A DNA stretch of 64,000 nt. It comes from Balneolales bacterium ANBcel1. Its GTDB lineage: Bacteria > Bacteroidota > Rhodothermia > Balneolales > Natronogracilivirgulaceae. Position 1 is the first letter of the stretch; each line of letters begins with the position of its first letter. Under the pieces are notes generated by a model. That model was given only the letters and a program-made list of their open reading frames with translations. It searched no databases and was not told the DNA's origin. The DNA is taken from NCBI GenBank assembly GCA_029688905.1, contig JARULB010000002.1:124001-188000 (forward strand). The letters are read 5' to 3'. Made by a program: the position numbers and the translations under genes. Below, one piece after another: positions 56,020 to 64,000 of the stretch.

Positions 56020-57012
56020 ATGAGTTCCAAAATAAGAGCGCGTATATCGGCAGTGGGGCACTATTTACCCGATTATGTGCTTACCAACAAGGAGCTGGAG
56101 TCCATGGTTGATACCAACGACGAATGGATTCGCACCCGAACCGGCATCAGCGAAAGGCGCATCCTCAAAGATCCTGACAAGGCATCCGCATTTATGGCGG
56201 CAGAAGCGGCCAGGGAGATCCTGAAGCAGCGCGAACTTGATCCCAAGGAGATTGATGCCATCATTGTGGCTACTATTACTCCGGATTACATGTTTCCGGC
56301 TACCGCGTGCCTTACCCAGACCATGATCGGAGCGACTAACGCCTTCGGATATGATCTGTCGGCTGCCTGTTCCGGCTTTTTGTTCGCCCTCAGCTCTGGT
56401 TCGGCCCTTATTGAATCCGGCCAATGCAAAAAAGTGCTGGTTATCGGTTCCGATAAAATGAGCTCCATCGTCGATTTCACCGATCGCACCACCTGTATCC
56501 TCTTTGGGGATGCCGCTGCCGGCGTACTGCTGGAACCTTCCGAAGACGAAACCGGCGTGATCGACCATATCATGTATTCATCGGCGGAAGGTGCCCAAGC
56601 GCTGATTCAGACCGGCGGTGGGAGCCGAAATCCCGCCACCAGGGAGACCGTTGATCAGAAAATGCACTACATCAGACAGGAAGGCCGTTCCGTTTTCAAG
56701 AAAGCGACAGAAGGTATGGCCGATGTGTCGGTTGAAATCATGAAAAAGAACAACCTCACTTCTGATGATATCCACTGGCTGGTGCCCCATCAGGCGAATC
56801 TGAGGATCATAGATGCCACGGCACGGCGGATGAACATCAGTAAGGAGAAGGTGATGATCAATATCGAAAAGTACGGCAATACCACGGCGGCTACGATTCC
56901 GCTCTGCCTGTACGACTGGAAAGACCGTTTAAACAAAGGCGACAATCTGGTGCTGGCCGCCTTTGGGGGTGGCTACACCTGGGGTGCCACCTATCTCAAA
57001 TGGGCCATCTAA
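56020..57012 (+). CDS. fabH: 3-oxoacyl-ACP synthase III
   Basis: 330 residues. Starts fatty acid chains from acetyl-CoA or branched acyl-CoA and malonyl-ACP. Catalytic triad: Cys117 (SAACSGF), His about 257 (VPHQANLRI), Asn about 287 (YGNTTAA). The final GGGYTWGATYLKW is typical. A branched-chain aminotransferase gene (61163) lies nearby, so branched primers are possible but not shown. Confidence 0.97.
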   Translation: MSSKIRARISAVGHYLPDYVLTNKELESMVDTNDEWIRTRTGISERRILKDPDKASAFMAAEAAREILKQRELDPKEIDAIIVATITPDYMFPATACLTQTMIGATNAFGYDLSAACSGFLFALSSGSALIESGQCKKVLVIGSDKMSSIVDFTDRTTCILFGDAAAGVLLEPSEDETGVIDHIMYSSAEGAQALIQTGGGSRNPATRETVDQKMHYIRQEGRSVFKKATEGMADVSVEIMKKNNLTSDDIHWLVPHQANLRIIDATARRMNISKEKVMINIEKYGNTTAATIPLCLYDWKDRLNKGDNLVLAAFGGGYTWGATYLKWAI

Positions 57013-57023
57013 ATACCTCACCC

Positions 57024-57911
57024 ATGAAAAAAGCGTATCTTTTTCCCGGACAGGGATCACAGTACAAGGGGATGGGAAAGAACCATTACCGGTTTGACAG
57101 CACGTTTACAAAGCGATGTGATCAGGCCGACGAAGTTTTAGGCTACTCCATCACGGAAGTCATGTTCGACGGCAGTGACGCCGATCTGTCCCAGACCAGA
57201 TACACACAGCCTGCTCTATTTCTCCATGCCTATGCACTGTACGAATCACTTGGTCATACGCCCGACATGTATGCCGGTCACAGTCTGGGGGAATATACGG
57301 CATTGGCGGCAGCCGGAGTGCTGACCTTCGAAGATGCTCTTCAGACTGTCCGGAAGCGGGGTGAGCTGATGCAGGCGGCCGGAGAAGAACAACCCGGGGC
57401 CATGGCGGCGGTCATCGGCCTGGACGATACCCTCGTTGAGCAGGTGTGCCGCGGAGTTTCCGAAGAACAGGAGGGTACGGTCGGTCCGGCCAATTACAAT
57501 GCCAAAGGGCAGTTGGTGATATCCGGTCATGAAACTGCCGTAGAAAGTGCGGCAGCGAAACTGAAAGAGGCCGGCGCGAAACTGGTAAAAAAACTGCCCG
57601 TGAGCGGAGCCTTTCACTCACCGCTGATGGAACCGGCGAGTGATAAACTGAATGAAATTATCGACGGTCTTGTCTTTAAAACACCGCGGTCCTTTGTATA
57701 TTCCAATGTCACCGGGGAGGGATCGGTTGATGTGGATGTACTTAAAGACAATGTCAAGCGGCAGCTGTTGTGTCCGGTTCAATGGACCAGGACACTGCAA
57801 ACCATGTTCAACGACGAGGCCAGGCACTTTATCGAAGTAGGGCCGGGGGCAGTTCTGCAAGGCCTTGTAAAACGAACACTGAAAGAGGCCGGAATCTCCG
57901 GTTTTCAGTAA
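57024..57911 (+). CDS. fabD: Malonyl-CoA:ACP transacylase
   Basis: 295 residues from ATG 57024 (frame open to 57000, overlapping fabH). Nucleophile Ser87 in AGHSLGEYTAL, oxyanion FPGQGSQ near the start, His near 196 in GAFHSPLM. Loads malonyl groups onto ACP for the neighbouring FabH and FabF. Confidence 0.96.
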   Translation: MKKAYLFPGQGSQYKGMGKNHYRFDSTFTKRCDQADEVLGYSITEVMFDGSDADLSQTRYTQPALFLHAYALYESLGHTPDMYAGHSLGEYTALAAAGVLTFEDALQTVRKRGELMQAAGEEQPGAMAAVIGLDDTLVEQVCRGVSEEQEGTVGPANYNAKGQLVISGHETAVESAAAKLKEAGAKLVKKLPVSGAFHSPLMEPASDKLNEIIDGLVFKTPRSFVYSNVTGEGSVDVDVLKDNVKRQLLCPVQWTRTLQTMFNDEARHFIEVGPGAVLQGLVKRTLKEAGISGFQ

Positions 57912-57938
57912 ATCCAACAATCAACATACGAATAACTT

Positions 57939-58697
57939 ATGAGCTCGGATAACAATCTGCTGCAAGGCAAAACAGCACTGGTAACCGGGGGCAGTCGGGG
58001 TATTGGCAGGGCTATTGCCCTGGATCTTGCCGACGCTGGCGCGGATGTGCTAATCACCTTTGCCAGATCTGAAGAAGCGGCACAGAAAGTGGTTGAGGAG
58101 ATTCAGGCGAAAGGACGCAAAGCGAAAGCCGTTAAGGCCGATGCCGTTGACTTCAAACAGGCCGAAGAGGTGATGGCAATCGCCGCAAAAGAATTTTCGG
58201 GTCCCGATATACTGGTTAACAATGCCGGAATCACCCGGGACACCCTGATCATGCGCATGACCGAAGAGCAGTGGGACGAAGTCATCCGCACCAACCTCAA
58301 GAGTGTGTTCAACTACTCAAAAGCGGCCATCCGTCCCATGATGAAAAACCGGTCGGGATCCATCATCAACATCGGTTCGGTGGTAGGCATCGGGGGGAAC
58401 GCGGGCCAAACCAACTACGCCGCTTCAAAAGCCGGGATTATCGGTTTTACAAAATCGCTGGCCAAGGAGGTGGCTTCACGCAATATCCGTGTCAATGTTG
58501 TTGCGCCGGGCTACATCACCACCGAGATGACGGGCCAGCTGGATGAAAAAGTGCTGGATTCCATTATTGCTGCCATTCCGCTCAAACGGGCGGGTGAGCC
58601 CTCCGAAGTGGCCGGTGCCGTGCGATTCCTGGCTTCCGATGCTTCCGCATACGTGACGGGCGCGGTTCTGCCTGTGGACGGAGGCATGGCCATGTAG
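57939..58697 (+). CDS. fabG: 3-oxoacyl-ACP reductase
   Basis: 252 residues, short-chain dehydrogenase. NADPH loop VTGGSRGIGRAIAL, LVNNAGITRD, catalytic Ser in IGSVVG, Tyr about 160 and Lys 164 in NYAASKAG, C-terminal VDGGMAM as in FabG. Performs the first reduction in elongation. Confidence 0.96.
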   Translation: MSSDNNLLQGKTALVTGGSRGIGRAIALDLADAGADVLITFARSEEAAQKVVEEIQAKGRKAKAVKADAVDFKQAEEVMAIAAKEFSGPDILVNNAGITRDTLIMRMTEEQWDEVIRTNLKSVFNYSKAAIRPMMKNRSGSIINIGSVVGIGGNAGQTNYAASKAGIIGFTKSLAKEVASRNIRVNVVAPGYITTEMTGQLDEKVLDSIIAAIPLKRAGEPSEVAGAVRFLASDASAYVTGAVLPVDGGMAM

Positions 58698-58824
58698 GAC
58701 ACGACCGTTTTTGTTGATTATACTCGAATCTCTTTTTATTATAAAAGGCGTTTAAGCGAGCCCATTGGTTTTTCCAAAAATCGCGAAATCAAACAGATAA
58801 CAATCAATACACAGGTAACACATT

Positions 58825-59064
58825 ATGTCGCAAGATATCGATGCAAAAGTAAAGTCCATTATCGTTGATAAACTTGGTGTAGATGAATCCGAGGTGGGAT
58901 CCGATGCCAACTTTACCAACGATCTGGGTGCCGATTCACTGGATACCGTCGAACTGATCATGGAATTTGAAAAAGAGTTTGACATCAGTATCCCTGACGA
59001 GGATGCAGAAAATATTGCTACGGTTGGTGATGCCGTAAACTATCTGAAAGGCAAAATTTCCTGA
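58825..59064 (+). CDS. acpP: Acyl carrier protein
   Basis: 79 residues, acidic. Phosphopantetheine site Ser38 in [12 protein letters not shown]. The 127-nt gap after fabG contains AT-rich sequence that may hold a separate promoter for this abundant protein, but no full TAnnTTTG match is seen. Confidence 0.97.
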   Translation: MSQDIDAKVKSIIVDKLGVDESEVGSDANFTNDLGADSLDTVELIMEFEKEFDISIPDEDAENIATVGDAVNYLKGKIS

Positions 59065-59090
59065 AAGGCACATCTCTTTGTTACTAATTG

Positions 59091-60335
59091 ATGGGAAAAC
59101 GTAGAGTCGTTATAACCGGTATAGGGGCCCTTACACCAATTGGTAAGGGTGCCCCCGAGTTCTGGAACGGGCTGGTTTCCGGAAAAAGTGGCGCCAAAAC
59201 CATTGACAATTTTGACGTTACCAATTTTCCGACCCGGTTTGCTGCACAAATCGAAGATTATGATGCTGCGGACTACATGAAACCCAAGGAGGCTCGCCGG
59301 CTTGACAAATTCTGCCAGTATGCGCTTATCACTGCAGATGAGGCTATTGCAGATGCAAAGCTGGATCCGGAAGAGATGGACAGCGACAGAGTCGCAGTTC
59401 TTGTGGGAAGCGGTATCGGAGGAATGCAGGTCTTTTACGACCAGGCCGTGCAGTTTTATGAAAAAGGCCAGCGTGCCATTTCTCCGTTCTTCATACCCAT
59501 GCTCATACCGGATATGGCGGCCGGACAGATTTCCATCAAATACGGTTTTCGCGGACCAAATTATTGTGCGGTTTCAGCTTGTGCCACCGGATCGCACAAT
59601 ATCGGGCTCGCTTACGACGCGATTGTCAATGACCAGGCAGACTATGCCGTTTGCGGAGGTTCGGAAGCCCCGGTATTCGGCATGGGCCTGGCCGGTTTCA
59701 ACGCCGTAAGGGCCATGTCTACTCGGAATGATTCACCCGAGACGGCTTCACGGCCATTCGACAAGACCCGTGACGGTTTTGTACTGGGGGAAGGCGCCGG
59801 TATGATGGTCCTTGAGACACTGGAGTCGGCACTCAAGAGGGGAGCGCGTATCTATGGCGAAGTCGCCGGATATGGCTTTTCTGCCGATGCCTATCACATC
59901 ACCGCACCCGACCCCGATGGCAAAGGGGTAATTCTTGCCATGACTTCCGCGCTTAAATCCGCCGGTATTCGTCCGGAGGATGTGGAACATATCAACATGC
60001 ACGGTACTGCAACTCCGCTGGGAGATGTCGCCGAGACCAGGTCCATTAAAAAAGTATTTGGTGACCATTCCTATAACATGAGCCTTAATTCAACGAAATC
60101 GATGACCGGCCATATGCTGGGCGCGGCCGGAGCCGCCGAGTCGATTGCAACGTTGCTGGCGATCTACCACGGAATGATACCACCCACCATCAACTACGAA
60201 CATCCCGATCCTGAGTGCGATCTCAATTATACCACGAATGAGACAGAGGTCAGGGATATTACGTACGGCCTCAATAACGCCTTTGGATTTGGGGGGCACA
60301 ACACCTGCCTTGCCTTTAAAAAATATCAGGACTAG
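59091..60335 (+). CDS. fabF: 3-oxoacyl-ACP synthase II
   Basis: 414 residues from ATG 59091. Elongating ketosynthase with Cys164 (VSACATGSHN) and the two His in NMHGTATPLGD (about 304) and KSMTGHMLGAAG (about 341). Its stop codon TAG shares its last base with the GTG start of rnc. Confidence 0.97.
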   Translation: MGKRRVVITGIGALTPIGKGAPEFWNGLVSGKSGAKTIDNFDVTNFPTRFAAQIEDYDAADYMKPKEARRLDKFCQYALITADEAIADAKLDPEEMDSDRVAVLVGSGIGGMQVFYDQAVQFYEKGQRAISPFFIPMLIPDMAAGQISIKYGFRGPNYCAVSACATGSHNIGLAYDAIVNDQADYAVCGGSEAPVFGMGLAGFNAVRAMSTRNDSPETASRPFDKTRDGFVLGEGAGMMVLETLESALKRGARIYGEVAGYGFSADAYHITAPDPDGKGVILAMTSALKSAGIRPEDVEHINMHGTATPLGDVAETRSIKKVFGDHSYNMSLNSTKSMTGHMLGAAGAAESIATLLAIYHGMIPPTINYEHPDPECDLNYTTNETEVRDITYGLNNAFGFGGHNTCLAFKKYQD

Positions 60336-61078
60336 TGATACACCGAATCCGGGCTTATTTTGAGAGACAAAAGCTCGATCCTGATTACCGGAAGAAGCTG
60401 GACCGGCTGGAAGAGCTGACAGGCGTTCCAGCCCGGGAACCTGATCTTTACCTGAAGGCACTCCGACACCGCTCTATTGTCGCGGAAAAAAGAATGGCTT
60501 CGAATGAATCCTATGAACAGCTTGAGTTCATGGGTGATGCCGTTCTGGATCTGATTGTATCGGAAATTATTTTTGAAGAGTTTCCCTATTCCGATGAAGG
60601 CTTCATGACACAATTGCGGTCCAGGCTGGTAAAAGGAGAGATGCTCGCGGAGATCGCAAGAAATATAGAACTTGCGGATCTGATTGAACTAGGTGACCGT
60701 GTGCGAAATCAGGGCGTTGAACATACCGATAATGTACTTTCGGATGTTTTTGAAGCTGTAGTGGGTGCGGTGTTTATAGACCACGGATATCTCACGTGCC
60801 GGAAATTTGTGATGAATCTGTATCACAAATACATTATCCTTGACGAACTGGTTGCCACCAAAGACAATTATAAGAGTATATTACTGGAAAGGGTCCAGGC
60901 TCGCAGGCAGCCGGCACCGGTGTACAGGATTACCCGTGAAAGAGGTCCGGGGCATATGAAGGAGTTTGAAGTAGAAGTCGTTGTCGACGGCCGGACCCTG
61001 GGCAGGGGAATCGGTAAAAACAAGAAGAAAGCCGAGCAGGCCGCGGCAAGATCCGCGCTCGACGAACTTGATGCATAG
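60335..61078 (+). CDS. rnc: Ribonuclease III
   Basis: 247 residues; GTG start at 60335 overlaps fabF by one base, so translation is coupled. Nuclease domain with the signature YEQLEFMGDAVLDLIVSE and second acidic site DVFEAVVGAVFIDHG; double-stranded RNA-binding domain from about 175 (DNYKSILLERVQARR, then GIGKNKKKAEQAAARSALDE). Processes rRNA and structured mRNAs. An N-terminal stretch of about 30 residues precedes the usual start of the fold. Confidence 0.96.
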   Translation: MIHRIRAYFERQKLDPDYRKKLDRLEELTGVPAREPDLYLKALRHRSIVAEKRMASNESYEQLEFMGDAVLDLIVSEIIFEEFPYSDEGFMTQLRSRLVKGEMLAEIARNIELADLIELGDRVRNQGVEHTDNVLSDVFEAVVGAVFIDHGYLTCRKFVMNLYHKYIILDELVATKDNYKSILLERVQARRQPAPVYRITRERGPGHMKEFEVEVVVDGRTLGRGIGKNKKKAEQAAARSALDELDA

Positions 61079-61162
61079 CAGACATTGAATCACATGGTCA
61101 TTCGTTCTATACTCAATACACCCGCTTGATTATATCTCAACTATTAAATCCGGAAAAGATAC

Positions 61163-62239
61163 ATGGCAAAATTTCAGATCGAGATCGATAAAGTCACGGA
61201 TTCCCGTATATCCCAAACCGACTTTGACAATTTGATATTCGGGGAACTGTTCTCTGACCACCAGCTCGAAATGGTCTATGAAAACGGAGCGTGGCAACAG
61301 CCGAAAATCAAGCCATATGCACCGGTATCCATGTATCCGGCCGTCTCCACGTTTCACTATGGCCAGGCTGTGTTTGAAGGGATGAAGGCTTATCGCTATC
61401 AGGACACCGGGGCCAATATCTTCAGGATTCACAACCACTTCGAGCGGTTTAACCGATCCTGCAGAAGGGTTTGCATACCCGAGATTCCGCACGATTCTTT
61501 TGTGGAAGGCCTGAAGGCGCTGATCGATCTCGAGCGCGAATGGGTACCCAAAGCAAAATACAAATCGTTGTACATCCGGCCGATTGTTTACGCATCCGAC
61601 CAGACGCTGGGTTTGCGTTCATCAAAAACATTCCGCTTTCACATTATCTGCAGCCCGGTCGGCAACTACTACGCCGAAGGGATCAAGCCCATCCGCCTGA
61701 CCACCATGCCCGAATATGTACGCGCCGTAAAGGGCGGTGTCGGCGAAGCCAAAGTACCCGGAAATTATGCGGCAAGCCTGGAGCCGACCTTTAAAGCGCA
61801 GGAGATGGGCTACACGCAGGTGCTCTGGCTTGATGCTATTGAACACAGGTACGTTGAGGAAGTGGGAAGCATGAACATCTTTTTTGTCATCGGCGACACC
61901 CTGGTAACACCTGCTCTGAGCGGCAGCATCCTCCCCGGGGTCACCCGCGACTCGGTACTGGAACTGGCGCAATCCGAAGGAATGAAGATTGAGCAGCGCC
62001 CCGTATCCATTGACGAACTGATGGAACACAGTAAAAGCGGCAAACTCAGGGAAATCTTCGGCTCCGGAACCGCGGCCGTAATTTCACCCGTCGGCATGAT
62101 CCATCACCAGGGCAATGAAATCACCGTATCCACCTCCGCAGAAGAGATGGGGCCGGTAGCAAAATGGTTTTATGATCAGATTACCGGTATTCAGCATGGA
62201 GAAATTGAGGATAAAAAATCCTGGTGTACTGTCGTCTGA
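61163..62239 (+). CDS. ilvE: Branched-chain amino acid aminotransferase
   Basis: 358 residues, fold type IV PLP enzyme of the larger (BCAT-like) subgroup. STFHYGQAVFEGMKAYR opening, PLP Lys about 197 in AKVPGNYAASLEP, EVGSMNIFFV, GSGTAAVISPVG. Interconverts Leu, Ile and Val with their 2-oxo acids; in this lineage it also supplies branched fatty acid primers. Stands alone between rnc and thyA. Confidence 0.95.
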   Translation: MAKFQIEIDKVTDSRISQTDFDNLIFGELFSDHQLEMVYENGAWQQPKIKPYAPVSMYPAVSTFHYGQAVFEGMKAYRYQDTGANIFRIHNHFERFNRSCRRVCIPEIPHDSFVEGLKALIDLEREWVPKAKYKSLYIRPIVYASDQTLGLRSSKTFRFHIICSPVGNYYAEGIKPIRLTTMPEYVRAVKGGVGEAKVPGNYAASLEPTFKAQEMGYTQVLWLDAIEHRYVEEVGSMNIFFVIGDTLVTPALSGSILPGVTRDSVLELAQSEGMKIEQRPVSIDELMEHSKSGKLREIFGSGTAAVISPVGMIHHQGNEITVSTSAEEMGPVAKWFYDQITGIQHGEIEDKKSWCTVV

Positions 62240-62278
62240 TGTCATCAGTAATTCGTTTGTCACATAAACCGCATCTTT

Positions 62279-63127
62279 ATGAAGGCCTATCTTGATCTGG
62301 TGAGCAGGGTTCTCGAAAAGGGAGTCCGCAAGAAGAACCGTACCGGAGTGGACACCATCTCTTCGTTCGCGGAATTCTATAAAGTGGATCTGGCCGATGG
62401 ATTTCCACTCCTCACAACAAAAAAAGTGCCTTTCCGGTCGGTCATCCTCGAACTGTTGTGGTATTTGAGAGGAGAAGACCATATTCGATGGCTTCGCGAC
62501 GAGATGGATTGCCACATCTGGGATGCCTGGGCGGATGAGAAGGGACATGTCGGACCCATATACCCTGTAATGTGGCGCCGTTTCCCTACCTTTCAAGCCG
62601 GCCAGGTCAAAATGGAAGGAAACGCCGGGGTTGTTGAAAAACAGACCTATACCCTCAAGGAAGTCGACCAGATCGGCAATGCAATTGAAATGCTTCGCAC
62701 GCAGCCGGAAAGCCGCAGAATTGTTGTGAGTGCCTGGCATCCGGGATTGCTCAAGGAGATGGCACTGCCGCCGTGCCATGTCATGTTCGTGTTTTCCGTT
62801 GCCGAAGGGCGCCTGAATTGCCACCTTACACAGCGCTCGGGAGATATCGCCCTGGGCATCCCATTCAATCTGGCGTGTTATTCGGCGCTCACAATGCTTA
62901 TTGCAAAAATTGTGGGACTGCAGCCCGGTGAGTTTGCGCATACCATTGTGGATGCCCATATTTATGAAAACCATGTGGAAGGGTTGCGACTGCAGCTGGA
63001 ACGTTCCCCAAAACCCTTGCCCGAACTGATCATCCACAACGACAGGCTTGATAATCTTGCCTTTAAGGATTTCGAACTGAAAAACTACGATCCTCATCCC
63101 CGAATCGCTTTTGAAGTGGCGGTTTGA
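62279..63127 (+). CDS. thyA: Thymidylate synthase
   Basis: 282 residues. Classical folate-dependent ThyA: nucleophile Cys about 166 in LPPCHVMFVF, RSGDIALGIPFNLACY, HIYENHVEGLRLQL. Converts dUMP to dTMP and yields dihydrofolate, recycled by the DHFR encoded 119 nt downstream. The core insertion RFPTFQAGQVKMEGN is slightly longer than in E. coli. Confidence 0.97.
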   Translation: MKAYLDLVSRVLEKGVRKKNRTGVDTISSFAEFYKVDLADGFPLLTTKKVPFRSVILELLWYLRGEDHIRWLRDEMDCHIWDAWADEKGHVGPIYPVMWRRFPTFQAGQVKMEGNAGVVEKQTYTLKEVDQIGNAIEMLRTQPESRRIVVSAWHPGLLKEMALPPCHVMFVFSVAEGRLNCHLTQRSGDIALGIPFNLACYSALTMLIAKIVGLQPGEFAHTIVDAHIYENHVEGLRLQLERSPKPLPELIIHNDRLDNLAFKDFELKNYDPHPRIAFEVAV

Positions 63128-63246
63128 CCCTGGCTGGGTTAATCCCCTGCCGGAAGTACCAGTCATCGGCTGGTATGCTCGAAAGCAGTTCGCACAAGGA
63201 AGCTGTTACCCTTCACTGTCATCCATTCAAACACACACCCTTCGCG

Positions 63247-63723
63247 ATGATTGTCAGCATGATAGCCGCGCACGACCCCAATCTTGTAATCGGCAAAGGC
63301 GGATCGCTCCCCTGGCATATTCCGGAAGACCTGGCCCACTTCAGGCAACGGACAACAGGACATACCATAGTAATGGGGCGTGGCGTTTTTGAGGAAATTG
63401 GAGAAAAGCCGCTTCCAAAACGCAGAAATCTGGTGCTGAGCCGCTCACGATCCTATGAGAATGTCGAAACCTGCAGGAGCGTTGCAGATGTGCTCGCAAA
63501 AACAGAGAATGAGCAAAAAATTTATATTATCGGAGGATCAGAAATCTACAATCTATTTTTCCCGCTCTGCAACCGTCTTGAAATCACCCTGATTCACGAC
63601 ACCTGGCCGGGTGACGTTTTTTTCCCTGAATATCGCAATCAACTGGGAAGTATCTGGAAAGAGGTTTTTCGGGAGGAGCGGGATGAACTGACATTTGTCG
63701 ATTATGACCGGGTTTCGGAATAA
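63247..63723 (+). CDS. folA: Dihydrofolate reductase
   Basis: 158 residues from ATG 63247 (MIVSMIAAHD); the frame is open back to the thyA stop, but that part has no family match. Catalytic Asp in LPWHIPEDLAHF, NADPH site VMGRGVFEEIG, and IYIIGGSEIYNLFFP. Regenerates tetrahydrofolate used by ThyA. An alternative start is the second Met (63259). Confidence 0.95.
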   Translation: MIVSMIAAHDPNLVIGKGGSLPWHIPEDLAHFRQRTTGHTIVMGRGVFEEIGEKPLPKRRNLVLSRSRSYENVETCRSVADVLAKTENEQKIYIIGGSEIYNLFFPLCNRLEITLIHDTWPGDVFFPEYRNQLGSIWKEVFREERDELTFVDYDRVSE

Positions 63724-63850
63724 TGCGCTGGTGAATTACCGATACTGCACATGGTAATAGATTCTGCACGGTCGGTCACTTGCCTCTTTTAGACCCGAAT
63801 CCGCTCAAATAGGGCGGGGAATACCTTTTCATTACTAACCCCTTGCAGGC

Positions 63851-64000
63851 ATGAGAGCACGTTATCCCCAGGACAACAGATCATTCACGCAAAGAACCCG
63901 TCAGGTCTTGCGAATGTATTTCGGCACGGCAGTCGTCGTCTGTTTACTCACGCTGCTATCAGGAGTCGGTGTCACTATCGAAGCCCTTGCGGACGTGCCG
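63851..64000 (+). CDS. Start of an exported or membrane protein, cut by the window end
   Basis: Open from ATG 63851 to the last base (50 codons visible). A basic N-terminus (MRARYPQDNRSFTQRTRQ) is followed by a hydrophobic segment (TAVVVCLLTLLSGVGV), read as a signal peptide or first membrane helix, then IEALADVP. The rest lies outside the window, so no function can be assigned. The 127-nt gap before it shows no clear promoter. Confidence 0.6.
   Translation, partial: MRARYPQDNRSFTQRTRQVLRMYFGTAVVVCLLTLLSGVGVTIEALADVP

Noticed and set aside
62084-63166. 360-codon minus-strand frame opposite thyA
   Set aside because: Shadow of thymidylate synthase.
63124-63246. 41-codon N-terminal extension of folA back to the thyA stop
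   Set aside because: No match to dihydrofolate reductase N-termini; the ATG at 63247 gives the standard protein.

Overview
The window (about 52% GC by eye, no rRNA, tRNA, CRISPR array or insertion sequence seen) looks like chromosomal DNA of a Gram-negative member of the Bacteroidota/Rhodothermota-Balneolota lineage. Grounds: exported proteins of families typical of that lineage (DUF6588, DUF5723-like, DUF5683), a B12-dependent ribonucleotide reductase, atpD-atpC as a detached pair, outer-membrane and lipid A functions, and several upstream sequences of the Bacteroidota housekeeping form TTG-N19/20-TAnnTTTG. The exact taxon is inferred, not shown.

Layout. 1-2783: 3' part of nrdJ. 2873-9437: an accessory signalling locus with a small His/aromatic-rich ORF, an intergenic stretch dense in inverted repeats, a receiver-only response regulator, a membrane TPR protein with an anti-sigma-like N-terminus, a very large exported TPR-CHAT peptidase, a small lipoprotein and a divergent ECF-like sigma factor. 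9583-17466: cold shock protein, M20 peptidase, PIG-L deacetylase, an orphan anti-sigma-like membrane protein, DUF481 protein, a thiol-redox pair (thioredoxin lipoprotein and DsbD) and a pseudouridine synthase. 17653-29674: uvrC, an ECF sigma/anti-sigma pair, parA-parB-DUF5683, a LOG-family hydrolase, a TPR protein, a SpoIIE-type phosphatase and polA. 29814-36423 (minus): DUF6588 barrel, rsgA, lon, DUF5723-like barrel. 36746-44517: M50-CBS protease, then the minus-strand set rsmB, valS, pcrA/uvrD. 44738-51050: atpDC and a tightly overlapped minus operon (prenyl synthase, lpxH-like, PBP1A). 51193-54125: pfkA-pgi-deoxynucleoside kinase. 54188-61078: the classic DUF177-rpmF-plsX-fabH-fabD-fabG-acpP-fabF-rnc lipid operon. 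61163-64000: ilvE, thyA, folA and the start of an exported or membrane protein.

Most of the window is core metabolism. The part most worth attention is 3.0-9.4 kb. The response-regulator operon and the oppositely oriented lipoprotein/TPR-CHAT operon, 5.2 kb apart, carry the same bipartite upstream motif: TGTAACAAA, 11 unrelated bases, GTACTCCTAT, one base, GG. This looks like a promoter for a dedicated sigma factor, and an ECF-like sigma gene lies in the same locus. The predicted topologies put the CHAT catalytic domain and the ectodomain of the anti-sigma-like TPR protein on the same, periplasmic, side. The suggested model is a TPR-CHAT peptidase controlling a sigma factor across the inner membrane. 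It recalls the cytoplasmic Csx29/Csx30/CASP-sigma arrangement but has no CRISPR component here. The motif is seen directly; the pathway is inference. The TPR centre of the CHAT gene is also an AT-rich mosaic block. A second notable non-coding feature is a pair of perfect 9-bp inverted repeats in front of lon.
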